Assembly (NCBI GenBank): GCA_034422455.1
Contig: DAOUJQ010000023.1
Location: 186,001 to 250,000 of the forward strand
DNA from: UBA1127 sp034422455
GTDB lineage: Bacteria > Chloroflexota > Dehalococcoidia > Lucifugimonadales > UBA1127
Direction: 5' to 3'
DNA length: 64,000 nt
A program made the translations under genes and the position numbers. Below are positions 50,913-59,574 of the stretch, piece after piece. Positions within the stretch are counted from its first letter, which is position 1. Each line of letters begins with the position of its first letter. The notes under the pieces were generated by a model. The model had not been told where the DNA came from. It was given only the letters and a program-made list of their open reading frames with translations, and made no database searches.

Positions 50913-51977
50913 CTACTGTCCGAGGGGCACGGACGTGGTGAGCCGCAGTTGCTTGGCAAGCCACGCGTATTGGTTGGAGTCGAAGTCCGTCGTGACGTCC
51001 TGGATCTTGCGCTGTTCCGTCACCCATTCCGCCACGGCTTGCGACCGCAGGATTTCGAAGTTCTCGTCCGAGACCGTGCGTGCCTCTTCGCGTTCCCGCA
51101 CGTAGTAGAGGATGAAGAAGTCTGCGCCGGTCTGCAGGTCGAAGTCGGGTATGCCCTCCGAGATCTCCCCCACTTCCAGCTCGTCGAAGATGTAGCCTCC
51201 CACGCCCTCTTCCAGCACGCCGCGCGGCGTCCAGCCGATCTCGCCTTCACGCCGCACCGTCTCCGGGTCGAGGCCGTACTCCGCCACCAGCTCCGAGAAG
51301 GTCGAGCCGCGCTCGAACTTGGTGCGGGCCTCCTCAACGTCCTCCGACGTCTGCACGGCCAGGGCGTACAGGTGGACCTGCGGCTGCTCCCTTGGGACCG
51401 TGTTGCCGAGGTACTCTTCGAGCCTGGTACGGTATAGGTCCCGTTCAACGATGTCCGCGTACTCGTCCGCCGAGAGCTGGACCTGGTTCAGGAACTGGCG
51501 ATAGCTCTCCTGGAACTCGGTCTCCAGCTCCGCCGGCGTTGACGTGGATTCCGGGTCCACCGGCCCGAGAATCCGTAAGCGGACCTCCTGGTCCAGCTCC
51601 GCCTCCGTCACCTGGATGCCCAGGCCCTGCGCGCCCTGCACGACGAGCTCGTTGGTGGCTAGGTCCTGCACCATCTGGAAGGGCACCGTGCCCAGGTTCA
51701 CGGTCTGCCCGCCGGCTTCCGTTTGCCGCTGCACCATGCGCATGAGCTTCACCAGGTACCCCATGTCGTATTCCACGTCGTTGACACGGACGATGACCTC
51801 CCTGGGAGGCAGCACGAAGGTGGTTATCCAGCCGTAGATGGGGATCGTGATGACCAGCAGCACGACGACCACCGCGATGCCGATGGCAACGCGCTGCCGG
51901 CGCTTGTCCCGCTCCAGGTTGGAGCCCCTGTTCCGGCGGCTCAGGTTCGCCGCCACTATGCGTTCTCTGTCCACCAT
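50913..51977 (-). CDS. SurA/PpiC-type peptidylprolyl isomerase (membrane-anchored)
   Basis: 354 residues. A basic N-terminus is followed by one membrane segment (about residues 30-55), then a SurA-N-type helical domain and a PpiC parvulin domain around residues 200-310 (VHLYALAVQTSEDVEEARTK; GEIGWTPRGVLEEG). It should fold secreted proteins outside the membrane. It is followed 14 bp later by hom, an odd partner. Confidence 0.88.
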   Translation of the reverse strand: MVDRERIVAANLSRRNRGSNLERDKRRQRVAIGIAVVVVLLVITIPIYGWITTFVLPPREVIVRVNDVEYDMGYLVKLMRMVQRQTEAGGQTVNLGTVPFQMVQDLATNELVVQGAQGLGIQVTEAELDQEVRLRILGPVDPESTSTPAELETEFQESYRQFLNQVQLSADEYADIVERDLYRTRLEEYLGNTVPREQPQVHLYALAVQTSEDVEEARTKFERGSTFSELVAEYGLDPETVRREGEIGWTPRGVLEEGVGGYIFDELEVGEISEGIPDFDLQTGADFFILYYVREREEARTVSDENFEILRSQAVAEWVTEQRKIQDVTTDFDSNQYAWLAKQLRLTTSVPLGQ

Positions 51978-52135
51978 CAGGCGTCTTCCACTGAGTGGGC
52001 TGTGTCTCTAGCAGCCTGCCGCCACGCGAAAATCGCGGCGGGTGATGTACTGGAAACGTAACTGAGAGCCCTGGGGACAGCAGTCCAACGGGGCCCTGCA
52101 GCTAATGGTGCGTTGGTGTCCAATGCGGGGAGCGC

Positions 52136-52504
52136 CTAGCCGTGCCAGCCCGTGACCCGGATGTGGTCCGGGGTGAAGGGCAGCAGGGCGATCTGCCGCG
52201 CCCGCTTGATCGCGTCCGACAGGATGCGCTGGTGCCGGGCGCAGGTGCCCGTGCGGCGCCGCGGGCTGATGCGGGCCCGCTCAGAGATGTACCGCCGCAG
52301 CATGCCAACGTTCTTGTAGTCTATGACGATCTTCTTCTCCACGCAGAAGGCGCACACGCGCCGGCGCGGCGGATAGAATCGCCGGCCTCTGCCGCCGGAC
52401 CTGCCTCGCGGCCCGCCGCCGGGTCGCGGTCCTCCGCTCGGCGCCGAGGGCGCCGGCGCGCCGGCGTTGGCCGGCGGCCGGGTCTGTTCTTCTGCCGTTG
52501 TCAT
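52136..52504 (-). CDS. rpsR: 30S ribosomal protein S18
   Basis: 122 residues; a ~42-residue Pro/Gly/Arg-rich N-terminal extension precedes a normal S18 core (CAFCVEKKIVIDYKNVGMLR, then RISPRRRTGTCARHQR). The CxxC...CxxH set is the zinc-binding C+ form. It is third in the rpsF-ssb-rpsR operon. Confidence 0.97.
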   Translation of the reverse strand: MTTAEEQTRPPANAGAPAPSAPSGGPRPGGGPRGRSGGRGRRFYPPRRRVCAFCVEKKIVIDYKNVGMLRRYISERARISPRRRTGTCARHQRILSDAIKRARQIALLPFTPDHIRVTGWHG

Positions 52505-52543
52505 CTTCCTGGTGGCCCTCCGATGCTGTCTGTATTGCCGTCG

Positions 52544-52957
52544 TTAGAAGGGAAGGTCGTCCGGCTCAGTCACGCCTCCGCCTCCGGAGCCGTAGTCCCC
52601 GCCGGAAAAGCCTTCGCCCGTGCGGTCTGGACGATCAAGGAATCTCACGTCGTTGGCGGTCACATCAACGGAATAGCGTTGGGTACCGTCACTTGCCTCG
52701 TAGGGACGGATGTGCAATCGTCCGTCAACGTAGACCAGCTTCCCTTTTGCTAGATACTGGTTGCAGGTTTCGGCGAGACGGTTCCAAGCGCTTACTCGGA
52801 ACCAATCGGTCTCTTCTCGCCGCTCGCCAGTATTGTCGGTGAAGGTACGGGTGGTGGCGACGGAGAAGTCTGTGACCGGCGTCCCTGACGCCGTGTAGCG
52901 CATCTCAGGATCACGACCCAGATAACCCACTATTGTGATTCTGTTGAAGCTGACCAT
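52544..52957 (-). CDS. ssb: Single-stranded DNA-binding protein
   Basis: 137 residues with an OB fold (NRITIVGYLGRDPEMRYTA; TDWFRVSAWNRLAETCNQYL) and the acidic C-terminal tip EPDDLPF that recruits partner proteins. The Gly-rich linker is short. Position between rpsF and rpsR is the standard arrangement. Confidence 0.97.
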   Translation of the reverse strand: MVSFNRITIVGYLGRDPEMRYTASGTPVTDFSVATTRTFTDNTGERREETDWFRVSAWNRLAETCNQYLAKGKLVYVDGRLHIRPYEASDGTQRYSVDVTANDVRFLDRPDRTGEGFSGGDYGSGGGGVTEPDDLPF

Positions 52958-52992
52958 AGTTGCCCGCTCCCGATCCGGCGGCTGCCGCCTGA

Positions 52993-53289
52993 TTAGCTTT
53001 CCAGCCGCACCAGCAGGTGCCGGAGGATGTCTTCAGACAGGCCAAGGGCGTTTTCCAATGGCCGCGTCCGGTCCGGCTCCGTGGTGAACTGGGTGAGGAA
53101 GTAGTTGCCCTCCGTGTAGTCCTGAATAGGGTAGGCAAGGCGCCTCATGCCCCAGTTCTCCTCCTTGGTCAGCTCTCCTCCCGATCCCGTAATGATCCCA
53201 TGGATGCGCTCCATGGTCCCGTCCACCTCCTCCTGGTCCAAGGCAGGACTCAACACCACAACCAACTCGTATGATCGCGCGTTCGCCAA
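52993..53289 (-). CDS. rpsF: 30S ribosomal protein S6
   Basis: Core RSYELVVVLSPALDQEEVDG and YFLTQFTTEPDR identify S6. I chose a TTG at 53289 (product 98 residues, LANARSYEL...) because S6 normally starts just before YEL. The only upstream ATG (53352) overlaps the probable -10 TATACT (53348-53343, minus strand) and would add 21 atypical residues. A TTG at 53337 is a third option. The start is therefore uncertain, the gene is not. Confidence 0.93.
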   Translation of the reverse strand: MANARSYELVVVLSPALDQEEVDGTMERIHGIITGSGGELTKEENWGMRRLAYPIQDYTEGNYFLTQFTTEPDRTRPLENALGLSEDILRHLLVRLES

Positions 53290-53342
53290 TCCTCTATCCC
53301 GCCGCCCAACAAACCAGGGCGGACTTTGAAGTTGCAACGGAC

Positions 53343-53348
53343 AGTATA
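53343..53348 (-). promoter_or_regulatory. -10 of the rpsF-ssb-rpsR promoter
   Basis: TATACT read on the minus strand. The candidate -35 17 bp upstream is weak (TGGAAG) and overlaps the terminator hairpin. Confidence 0.45.
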
Positions 53349-53356
53349 GCATGACG

Positions 53357-53384
53357 AGGAGCGCCCTTCCAAATGGGCGCTCCT
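53357..53384 (-). terminator. Terminator hairpin after the Rieske oxygenase gene
   Basis: Perfect 10-bp arms AGGAGCGCCC / GGGCGCTCCT with an 8-nt loop, 53 bp after the Rieske stop and just upstream of the rpsF -10. No T-tract. Confidence 0.55.
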
Positions 53385-53437
53385 GTCTGTCGTGCCGATG
53401 TCCCGGCCGAGGGGCGTCGTCCCTGCCCCGGCGGCGA

Positions 53438-54721
53438 TTACTCGATGGTCTGCTCGACTGGCTTGTAGTCGGTCACGCCCTCAAGGCGCTCCTGCCAGAT
53501 GCTGTCCATCTCGTCCAGGATCCACTGCGGCTGGCGGGCGAGGTGGACGTTGCGCGGGGCCTTTGTGGGGTCGGCGTTGCGGAACTGGGGCGGCAGGCCC
53601 TGGTCCTCGCGACTCCGGCCCTGGCGGGGCAGGTAGAGGTTCTGGTTGGTCTCCGGGTCGCGGTAGACGCACTTGGGCTCGCCGCCGTCAGCGACCACGC
53701 GGGCCTCCTCCAGCATGCGCCGCCGCATCAGGATGATGCCCTGGTCGCTGCCGCCCAGGTGCTCCTGCGTCCGGTCGGCGAGAGCCCCCTGGCCCACCCA
53801 TGCGATGAAGTCCTGGTTCATGATGTGGGTGTCGATCCACCGGCCTGTTGTTTCGTCGGTCAGCGGCGAGGTCCAGTAGTGGATGCGCTCCTGCTCGAAG
53901 GGCGCCTCACCCGGGACGGGGACGTTGAACCACGCCACGCTCAGCGTGTTCTCGTCGTCGATGGGCACCCGCCACTCGAAGTGGCCGACGTAGAGGGCGT
54001 TGGGCCACAGGCAGACCCGGCCCACCGTCCACATCTCGTGGTCTTCCGTCGTGTCCTCGGAAACGCGGCGGTAGATGATGCCGTGGTCAAACTCGTCGAA
54101 GCCGACCTTGATATGCGCTTTCGGCTCCGGCCCCCGTCCGAGGCCCAGGACCTTCGACCACCGGCCGTGCAGCCACTCGACGTGGACGGGGTCGATGCTG
54201 TTCTCCTGGCACTGGAACCAGTTGCAGGGGATCTCCGTGTAGACGACCTGCTTGTAGCCCTTGTCGTGGAACCGGTCGTAGTCTGGCACCAGCGGCGCCG
54301 GCCCGGGCCCCATGTAGACCCAGAGCATGCCGGCCTTCTCCACCACCGGGTAGGCCTTGATCTTGATCCGGTCCTTGAATCGGGCGTCCGGGTACGCGAC
54401 CTCTTCGAAGGGCTGCTCCAGGCATGCCCCGGTGTGGTCGTAGAGCCAGCCGTGGTAGTTGCAGCGAAGGCCGTGCTGGTCCTGGATGCCGTAGGACAGG
54501 TCGGCGCGGCGGTGCGGACAGTGCAGGTCCACCAGGCCGTGGTTGCCGTCCTTGTCCTTGTACAGCACTAGGTCCTCACCCATCAGCCGCATCTGCTTGA
54601 TGGGGTTGTCGTCCATCTCTGCGGCGGCGGCAACCGGCATCCAGTAGCGGCGCATGAACTCGCCCATCAGGGTGCCGGGGCCAACGCGCATCAGTTCCTG
54701 GTTTTCCTCGTACGAAATCAT
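53438..54721 (-). CDS. Rieske non-haem iron oxygenase (large subunit)
   Basis: 427 residues. The Rieske 2Fe-2S motif is CPHRRADLSYGIQ...CNYHGW (CxH, 17 residues, CxxH). The mononuclear iron site is NSIDPVHVEWLH, giving the 2-His-1-Asp triad. ATG 54721 follows AGAAAGG. It probably hydroxylates or demethylates an aromatic or related compound. No reductase, ferredoxin or small-subunit gene is adjacent, so partners are encoded elsewhere. Confidence 0.93.
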   Translation of the reverse strand: MISYEENQELMRVGPGTLMGEFMRRYWMPVAAAAEMDDNPIKQMRLMGEDLVLYKDKDGNHGLVDLHCPHRRADLSYGIQDQHGLRCNYHGWLYDHTGACLEQPFEEVAYPDARFKDRIKIKAYPVVEKAGMLWVYMGPGPAPLVPDYDRFHDKGYKQVVYTEIPCNWFQCQENSIDPVHVEWLHGRWSKVLGLGRGPEPKAHIKVGFDEFDHGIIYRRVSEDTTEDHEMWTVGRVCLWPNALYVGHFEWRVPIDDENTLSVAWFNVPVPGEAPFEQERIHYWTSPLTDETTGRWIDTHIMNQDFIAWVGQGALADRTQEHLGGSDQGIILMRRRMLEEARVVADGGEPKCVYRDPETNQNLYLPRQGRSREDQGLPPQFRNADPTKAPRNVHLARQPQWILDEMDSIWQERLEGVTDYKPVEQTIE

Positions 54722-54965
54722 GCTGTACCTTTCTCCCCCCGAGAGATTTACGTAACGCGATTTTGGGCACCAAGAGTGTACACGTTCCCCGCGAGGAATG
54801 ACAACCATTCTTGAATGTGCGGGGAAAGGGGTGTAAGGCCAATTCCACCTTCGCCCCGTTGGGTCTTTCCAATCCTCGAGAAATAGACACCCTTAGGTAG
54901 TTGGAAGGATGACTGCAATCGCCTACAGTTGTGAGTCCGAAATACGAGGATAGAGGTGTTCCTTG

Positions 54966-56117
54966 ATGAGCACTCATGATTCCATTGCAGAGCAGATTGC
55001 TGTTGAGTATCCGCCCGATCCTAAGGCGTGCATCTATTGTGGGGAGCTTACGCCGTTTGCCAATGGAAGGGTCGTTAGAGAGTCGTCTTGTGTGAGTCCT
55101 AGAGGCATTCGATTCCGTCCAGATGTGTCTGTATGGGATTCTCACGGCAAACTCATTGCCACACTAGAAGTAATTGATTCGCATGGGCCCGAAGATGCAG
55201 TGCTGGAGGCGGAATCAATTCTACCCAATGCATATTTTCTGCATGTGGACGGTAGGTTCTGGTGCAGTCCAGAGTGCTGGAACTGGTCGCATGGGAAATC
55301 CTATCAGTGGGAGGGCCTTAGGGGGCGGTACACTGAAGTAGGTGGCGGCCCCTTAGACCGCTATTGCCCACTTCCCCGCTGTGAGTATTGTGATCGATTG
55401 TTCGGTGTTACTGCATATCCTGAAGTCTCCCTTTTCGACTGGGAGAACCCCAGTGGTGAAATCTGCCTTGAGTGCGCCGCGCAAAACCTTGATGGCAGTC
55501 AATACAAGGGCCCCGGAGAGTGTATGGATGGAGCAACCATCCCGGATGGACAGGACGATGTCCTTGGCTCGTTCTTTGCGTTGTGTGATGCAGTTTTCTG
55601 GGCAATGGTCTGGACCAACAGATGGGTGGATGCACAATCTAAGCTAGAAAAACTACATAGGATTGAGAGTGCAGAGATTCTTACTCACTTGGGCTTCCCA
55701 GATGGGCTATTCACTGTTTGTGGCATCGACAGGCGCGGATTGTCGAGAGAGCTGACCGTTACCCAAGACCGTATGGAGGTCACTTGTCACAAGTGTTCTC
55801 CGGGCATCACGGAGTGGTTAGAGGCCCAAAGACCTCAGGCACGTTCAGATGAATCTGCGACTACACGGCAGCTTGATCTCATCGAACAGGCTTTCAGTGC
55901 CGGTGATTGGGAATATGGAGCAAGGCTCCTTGCGCCAATTGGCGCGCCAGGCTGGAGTGCCGATAGGGATGATGCCAATCCTCTCTACGCTTGGGATTCA
56001 GATAACTGCCGCAGGACTTCAGAGGCTTGGGTAAGGCTGCGAGAGTGGCGCGTAACCCAGCTTCCCTCTGACTTGGCGGAGTTGGTTGTATTGCCGCCAC
56101 TCAACAGTTATAGGTAG
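54966..56117 (+). CDS. Cysteine-rich protein with possible nuclease-like core, unknown
   Basis: 383 residues, low in GC against its flanks. Five Cys pairs are visible: ACIYCGE, FWCSPECWN, PRCEYCDRL, GEICLECAAQ and VTCHKCSPG, suggesting two or three zinc ribbons. Between them FRPDVSVWDSHGKLIATLEV is reminiscent of a PD-(D/E)xK core as in CoiA-like competence proteins, but Lys is missing at the usual place. GAGGTG precedes the ATG. I do not recognise a family; an HNH- or CoiA-related accessory gene is a guess. Confidence 0.72.
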   Translation: MSTHDSIAEQIAVEYPPDPKACIYCGELTPFANGRVVRESSCVSPRGIRFRPDVSVWDSHGKLIATLEVIDSHGPEDAVLEAESILPNAYFLHVDGRFWCSPECWNWSHGKSYQWEGLRGRYTEVGGGPLDRYCPLPRCEYCDRLFGVTAYPEVSLFDWENPSGEICLECAAQNLDGSQYKGPGECMDGATIPDGQDDVLGSFFALCDAVFWAMVWTNRWVDAQSKLEKLHRIESAEILTHLGFPDGLFTVCGIDRRGLSRELTVTQDRMEVTCHKCSPGITEWLEAQRPQARSDESATTRQLDLIEQAFSAGDWEYGARLLAPIGAPGWSADRDDANPLYAWDSDNCRRTSEAWVRLREWRVTQLPSDLAELVVLPPLNSYR

Positions 56118-56139
56118 GGCTCTACGCCGCCCAGAAACA

Positions 56140-56172
56140 GCAGTCCCCCGGGACGGTCGCCCAGGGGACTGC
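56140..56172. terminator. Bidirectional terminator between convergent genes
   Basis: GCAGTCCCC (56140-56148) and GGGGACTGC (56164-56172) form a perfect 9-bp stem. On the minus strand it follows leuA and is trailed by TGTTTCT; on the plus strand by GCGTTTCG. Confidence 0.6.
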
Positions 56173-56195
56173 GCGTTTCGCTCTTGTTCCGGCGG

Positions 56196-57767
56196 CTACA
56201 CGCCCGGCATCTTGTCCATGGGCTCCGTGCCGTCCAGCGCCAGCAGGCGATTCATCGCGTTGGTGTACGCCTTGGCGCTGGCGACCAGGATGTCCGTGTC
56301 GGCGGCGCGGCCGCTGTAGATGCGGTTCTCATGCCGCAGCCGCACCGTCACGTCGCCGACGGCATCCAGCCCGCCGGTGATGGCGCGTACCGTGTAATCT
56401 TCCAGTCTCGGCCGAACGCCAATGACCGCCACGACGGCCTTGCAGACGGCGTCCACCGGTCCGTTGCCCTCCGTCCGCTCCGTCTTGCGCTCGCCTCCGG
56501 GAGCCGTCATGGTGATGGTGGCGGTGGGAACGCGGCCCATGCCCGTCTCGATGGAGACCTCCTCGACCCGGTAGCCCGTGGTGTCCTCGACCCGCCGGTC
56601 CTCCGCCATGAGGGCCTCCAGGTCGCGGTCGGTGACCTCGCGCTTCTTGTCCGCCAGCTCCTTGAATGCGGTGAAGACCCTGTCCAGTTCCTCCCGGTCC
56701 AGGTCGTAGCCAAGCTCCTCCAGCCGGGCCCGCAGCCCCGCTCGGCCGCTCAGCTTGGCCAGCACCAGCGTTTCCCCCGTCCAGCCGACGCTCTTCGGGT
56801 CCATGATCTCGTAGGTCATCTTGTTCTTGATGACCCCGTCCTGGTGGATGCCGGAAGCGTGACGGAAGGAGTTGAGGCCCACGATGGCCTTGTTGGGCTG
56901 CACCGGGAAGTTGGTCACCTCGCTCACCATGCGGCTCGTGGGGTAGATCTGCGTCGTGTCCACGCCCACGGTGGTCTCGAAGTACTGCTGGCGCGTGCGG
57001 ATGCTCATGATGACCTCTTCGAGCGCCGTGTTTCCCGCCCGCTCGCCGATGCCGTTGATGCAGCCCTCCACCTGCCGTGCGCCGGCCTTCACCGCCGCCA
57101 GGCTGTTGGCCACCGCCTGCCCCAGGTCGTTGTGGCAGTGCACGCTGATGATGGCCTTGTCGATGTTTTCCACGTTCTCCCGGATGCTCCGGATCAACTC
57201 GCCGAACTCCTCCGGGATGGCATAGCCGACCGTGTCCGGGATGTTGATGGTCGTCGCACCCGCGTCGATGGCCGCGCCGATGATCGCGTACAGGAACTCC
57301 GGGTCGGAGCGGGTGGCGTCCATGGGCGAGAACTCCACGTCCTCGCAGTAGCCCTTGGCGCGAGTGACCGCGGCCACAGCCATCTCCAGGACCTCTTCCC
57401 GGTCCTTGTGGAGCTGGTGTTGCATGTGGACGTCCGAGGCGGAGATGAAGGTGTGGATGCGAGGGTGCGCCGCCTCCTTGATCGCCTCCCACGCCGCGTC
57501 GATGTCGTCCGGGTTGGCCCGGGCCAGCGAGCACACGGTTGAGTCCCTGACCTCCCGCGCGATGGCTTTGATGGCCTCCATGTCCCCGGGCGACGAGGCT
57601 GCAAAGCCCGCCTCGATGATGTCGACGCCCAGCCGCTCGAGCTGCTTGGCGATCTCCAGCTTCTCCTCGGGCGTCATCGCCGCGCCCGCCGCCTGCTCTC
57701 CGTCCCGGAGAGTCGTGTCGAATATGCGGACTCGGTCCTGGTCTTTGGCGATCTTCTGCGTAGTCAT
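56196..57767 (-). CDS. leuA: 2-isopropylmalate synthase
   Basis: 523 residues, first committed step of leucine synthesis (acetyl-CoA + 2-oxoisovalerate). Motifs: IFDTTLRDGEQAAG, the HCHNDLGQAVANSL metal site, GCINGIGERAGNTALEEV, and the C-terminal allosteric domain from about residue 390. ATG 57767 follows AAGGA. It is last in ilvB-ilvN-ilvC-leuA. Confidence 0.97.
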   Translation of the reverse strand: MTTQKIAKDQDRVRIFDTTLRDGEQAAGAAMTPEEKLEIAKQLERLGVDIIEAGFAASSPGDMEAIKAIAREVRDSTVCSLARANPDDIDAAWEAIKEAAHPRIHTFISASDVHMQHQLHKDREEVLEMAVAAVTRAKGYCEDVEFSPMDATRSDPEFLYAIIGAAIDAGATTINIPDTVGYAIPEEFGELIRSIRENVENIDKAIISVHCHNDLGQAVANSLAAVKAGARQVEGCINGIGERAGNTALEEVIMSIRTRQQYFETTVGVDTTQIYPTSRMVSEVTNFPVQPNKAIVGLNSFRHASGIHQDGVIKNKMTYEIMDPKSVGWTGETLVLAKLSGRAGLRARLEELGYDLDREELDRVFTAFKELADKKREVTDRDLEALMAEDRRVEDTTGYRVEEVSIETGMGRVPTATITMTAPGGERKTERTEGNGPVDAVCKAVVAVIGVRPRLEDYTVRAITGGLDAVGDVTVRLRHENRIYSGRAADTDILVASAKAYTNAMNRLLALDGTEPMDKMPGV

Positions 57768-57843
57768 GGCTGCGTCCTTCTTCCTCTCATGCGAATCATG
57801 TATCGATTGGGCCACTGTCACAGAGGCCGAAGGAATGCGCAGG

Positions 57844-57867
57844 CCCGTCCCGACGCCGTCGGGACGG
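57844..57867. terminator. Strong hairpin between ilvC and leuA
   Basis: CCCGTCCCGAC and GTCGGGACGGG, 11-bp perfect stem with a 3-nt loop, in the 153-bp ilvC-leuA gap. No T-tract. It may attenuate or protect the ilvBNC transcript. Confidence 0.45.
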
Positions 57868-57920
57868 GAACTACGCTTGTACCCTCCTGGCTGCTCACCA
57901 CATGCTCCTGTAGCTCTTGG

Positions 57921-58919
57921 CTAGATCGTCTGCTGCAGCCACGGCATCATGTCGCGGAGCTCCTTGCCCACCTTCTCGATGGGGTGCTCCGCCGCATCCT
58001 CCCGCGCCTGCCGGAACCGCTTGAGACCCTCGTCGTTCTCCGCGATCCACTCGCGGGCGAACTCCCCGCTCTGGATCTCCTTGAGCACGTTCTGCATCGT
58101 CTCCCGCACGTGCTCGTCCACAACCCTCGAGCCCCGGCTGTAGTCGCCGTACTCTGCCGTGTCGCTGACGGAGTAGCGCATGTACGCCATCCCGCCCTGG
58201 TAGAGCAGGTCAACGATGAGCTTCACCTCGTGCATGCACTCGAAGTAGGCCACCTCCGGCTGGTAGCCGGCCTCAACCAGCGTCTCGAACGCGTTCCGGA
58301 TGAGCGACGTGATGCCGCCGCAGAGCACGGACTGCTCGCCGAAGAGGTCCGTCTCCGTCTCCTCCTTGAACGTGGTCTCCAGGATACCCGCCCGGCCCGA
58401 TCCGACCCCCGCGCCGTAGGCCAGCGCGATGTCCTTCGCCTTGCCGGTCGCGTCCTGGTAGACCGCCAGCAGCGACGGCACGCCCATGCCGCGGGTGAAG
58501 ATCTCCCGCATCCGGTGTCCCGGCGCCTTGGGGGCGATCATCATCACGTTCACCGTTGGCGGAGGAACGATCATCTGGAAGTGGATGCTGAACCCGTGGG
58601 CGAACATCAAGGACTTGGTCTCGTCCAGGTACGGCTCGATGGACTCCCTGTAGACGTCCCGCTGCCGCATGTCTGGCACCAGCACCATCATCACGTCCGA
58701 CTTCTGCGCGACCTCCGCCACCTCGCCGACCTCAAGTCCGGCCTCCTCCGCCTTGCTCCAGGAGTTGCTGCCCTTGTACAGCCCCACCATCACGTTGTGG
58801 CCGTTGTCCTTCAGGTTCAGCGCGTGGGCGTGTCCCTGGCTGCCGTAGCCGATGATCCCGATGGTCTTGCCCTCCAGCAGGGAGAGGTCCGCGTCCTTGT
58901 CGTAGTACATCTGGGCCAT
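57921..58919 (-). CDS. ilvC: Ketol-acid reductoisomerase (class I)
   Basis: 332 residues, class I length. Rossmann motif GIIGYGSQGHAHALNLKDNG binds NADPH; catalytic GVGSGRAGILETTFKEETETDLFGEQ contains the metal-binding acids. The second step of Ile/Val synthesis. It starts 40 bp after ilvN. Confidence 0.98.
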   Translation of the reverse strand: MAQMYYDKDADLSLLEGKTIGIIGYGSQGHAHALNLKDNGHNVMVGLYKGSNSWSKAEEAGLEVGEVAEVAQKSDVMMVLVPDMRQRDVYRESIEPYLDETKSLMFAHGFSIHFQMIVPPPTVNVMMIAPKAPGHRMREIFTRGMGVPSLLAVYQDATGKAKDIALAYGAGVGSGRAGILETTFKEETETDLFGEQSVLCGGITSLIRNAFETLVEAGYQPEVAYFECMHEVKLIVDLLYQGGMAYMRYSVSDTAEYGDYSRGSRVVDEHVRETMQNVLKEIQSGEFAREWIAENDEGLKRFRQAREDAAEHPIEKVGKELRDMMPWLQQTI

Positions 58920-58959
58920 GCCGTTTCCCCTTCCGTTGTGCAGTGTGCGCCGCCGGGCC

Positions 58960-59574
58960 TTACCCCGGCGGCAGGACCGCCGATGTCTGTTGCTCTGCCA
59001 CCTTCGTGTGCGCCCCGGCCCCGGTGTTGCTGACCCAAGACGGGGCCGTTCCGTTCGTGGACGTGACGGGCTGCCAGCTGCTGCCGCGCACCATCGCCAG
59101 CCGGCCGCTGCGCATGATCTCCAGCACGCCGAACTTCTGCATCAGCAGCTCCAGCGAGTCCACCTTGTCCTCGTCGCCGGTGATCTCCACCACCAGCGCG
59201 TCGTGGGACACGTCCACGATGTTTGCCCGGAAGATGTTCGCGATCTGCATGATCTCGCTGCGGGTCTCCGCCGTGGCCTGCACGCGCAGCAGGCACAGCT
59301 CACGGAAGACCGTGTTCTCCTTGTGCAGGTCGGACACGTGGACCACGTCGATCAGCTTTCGGAGCTGGCCGGTCACCTGCGCCAGCATCGTGTCGTCGCC
59401 CTCGACGACGAACGTCATGCGCGACAGCCCCGGCGTCTCCGAGTGCCCGACGGCCAGGCTGCTGATGTTGAAGGCGCGCCGCCGCACCATGCTGACAACC
59501 CGGTTCAGGACACCGGGCCTGTCGTACACCAGCGCCACCACCGTATGCTGCTTGATGGGTTCGTTCATGGCCAT
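58960..59574 (-). CDS. ilvN: Acetolactate synthase small subunit
   Basis: 204 residues: an N-terminal ACT domain (VVALVYDRPGVLNRVVSMV) that senses valine, plus the regulatory C-terminal domain. The last ~40 residues are a Ser/Thr/Gly-rich tail beyond the usual end of the family. The ATG overlaps the ilvB stop by one base (TGATG), so translation is coupled. Confidence 0.96.
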   Translation of the reverse strand: MAMNEPIKQHTVVALVYDRPGVLNRVVSMVRRRAFNISSLAVGHSETPGLSRMTFVVEGDDTMLAQVTGQLRKLIDVVHVSDLHKENTVFRELCLLRVQATAETRSEIMQIANIFRANIVDVSHDALVVEITGDEDKVDSLELLMQKFGVLEIMRSGRLAMVRGSSWQPVTSTNGTAPSWVSNTGAGAHTKVAEQQTSAVLPPG

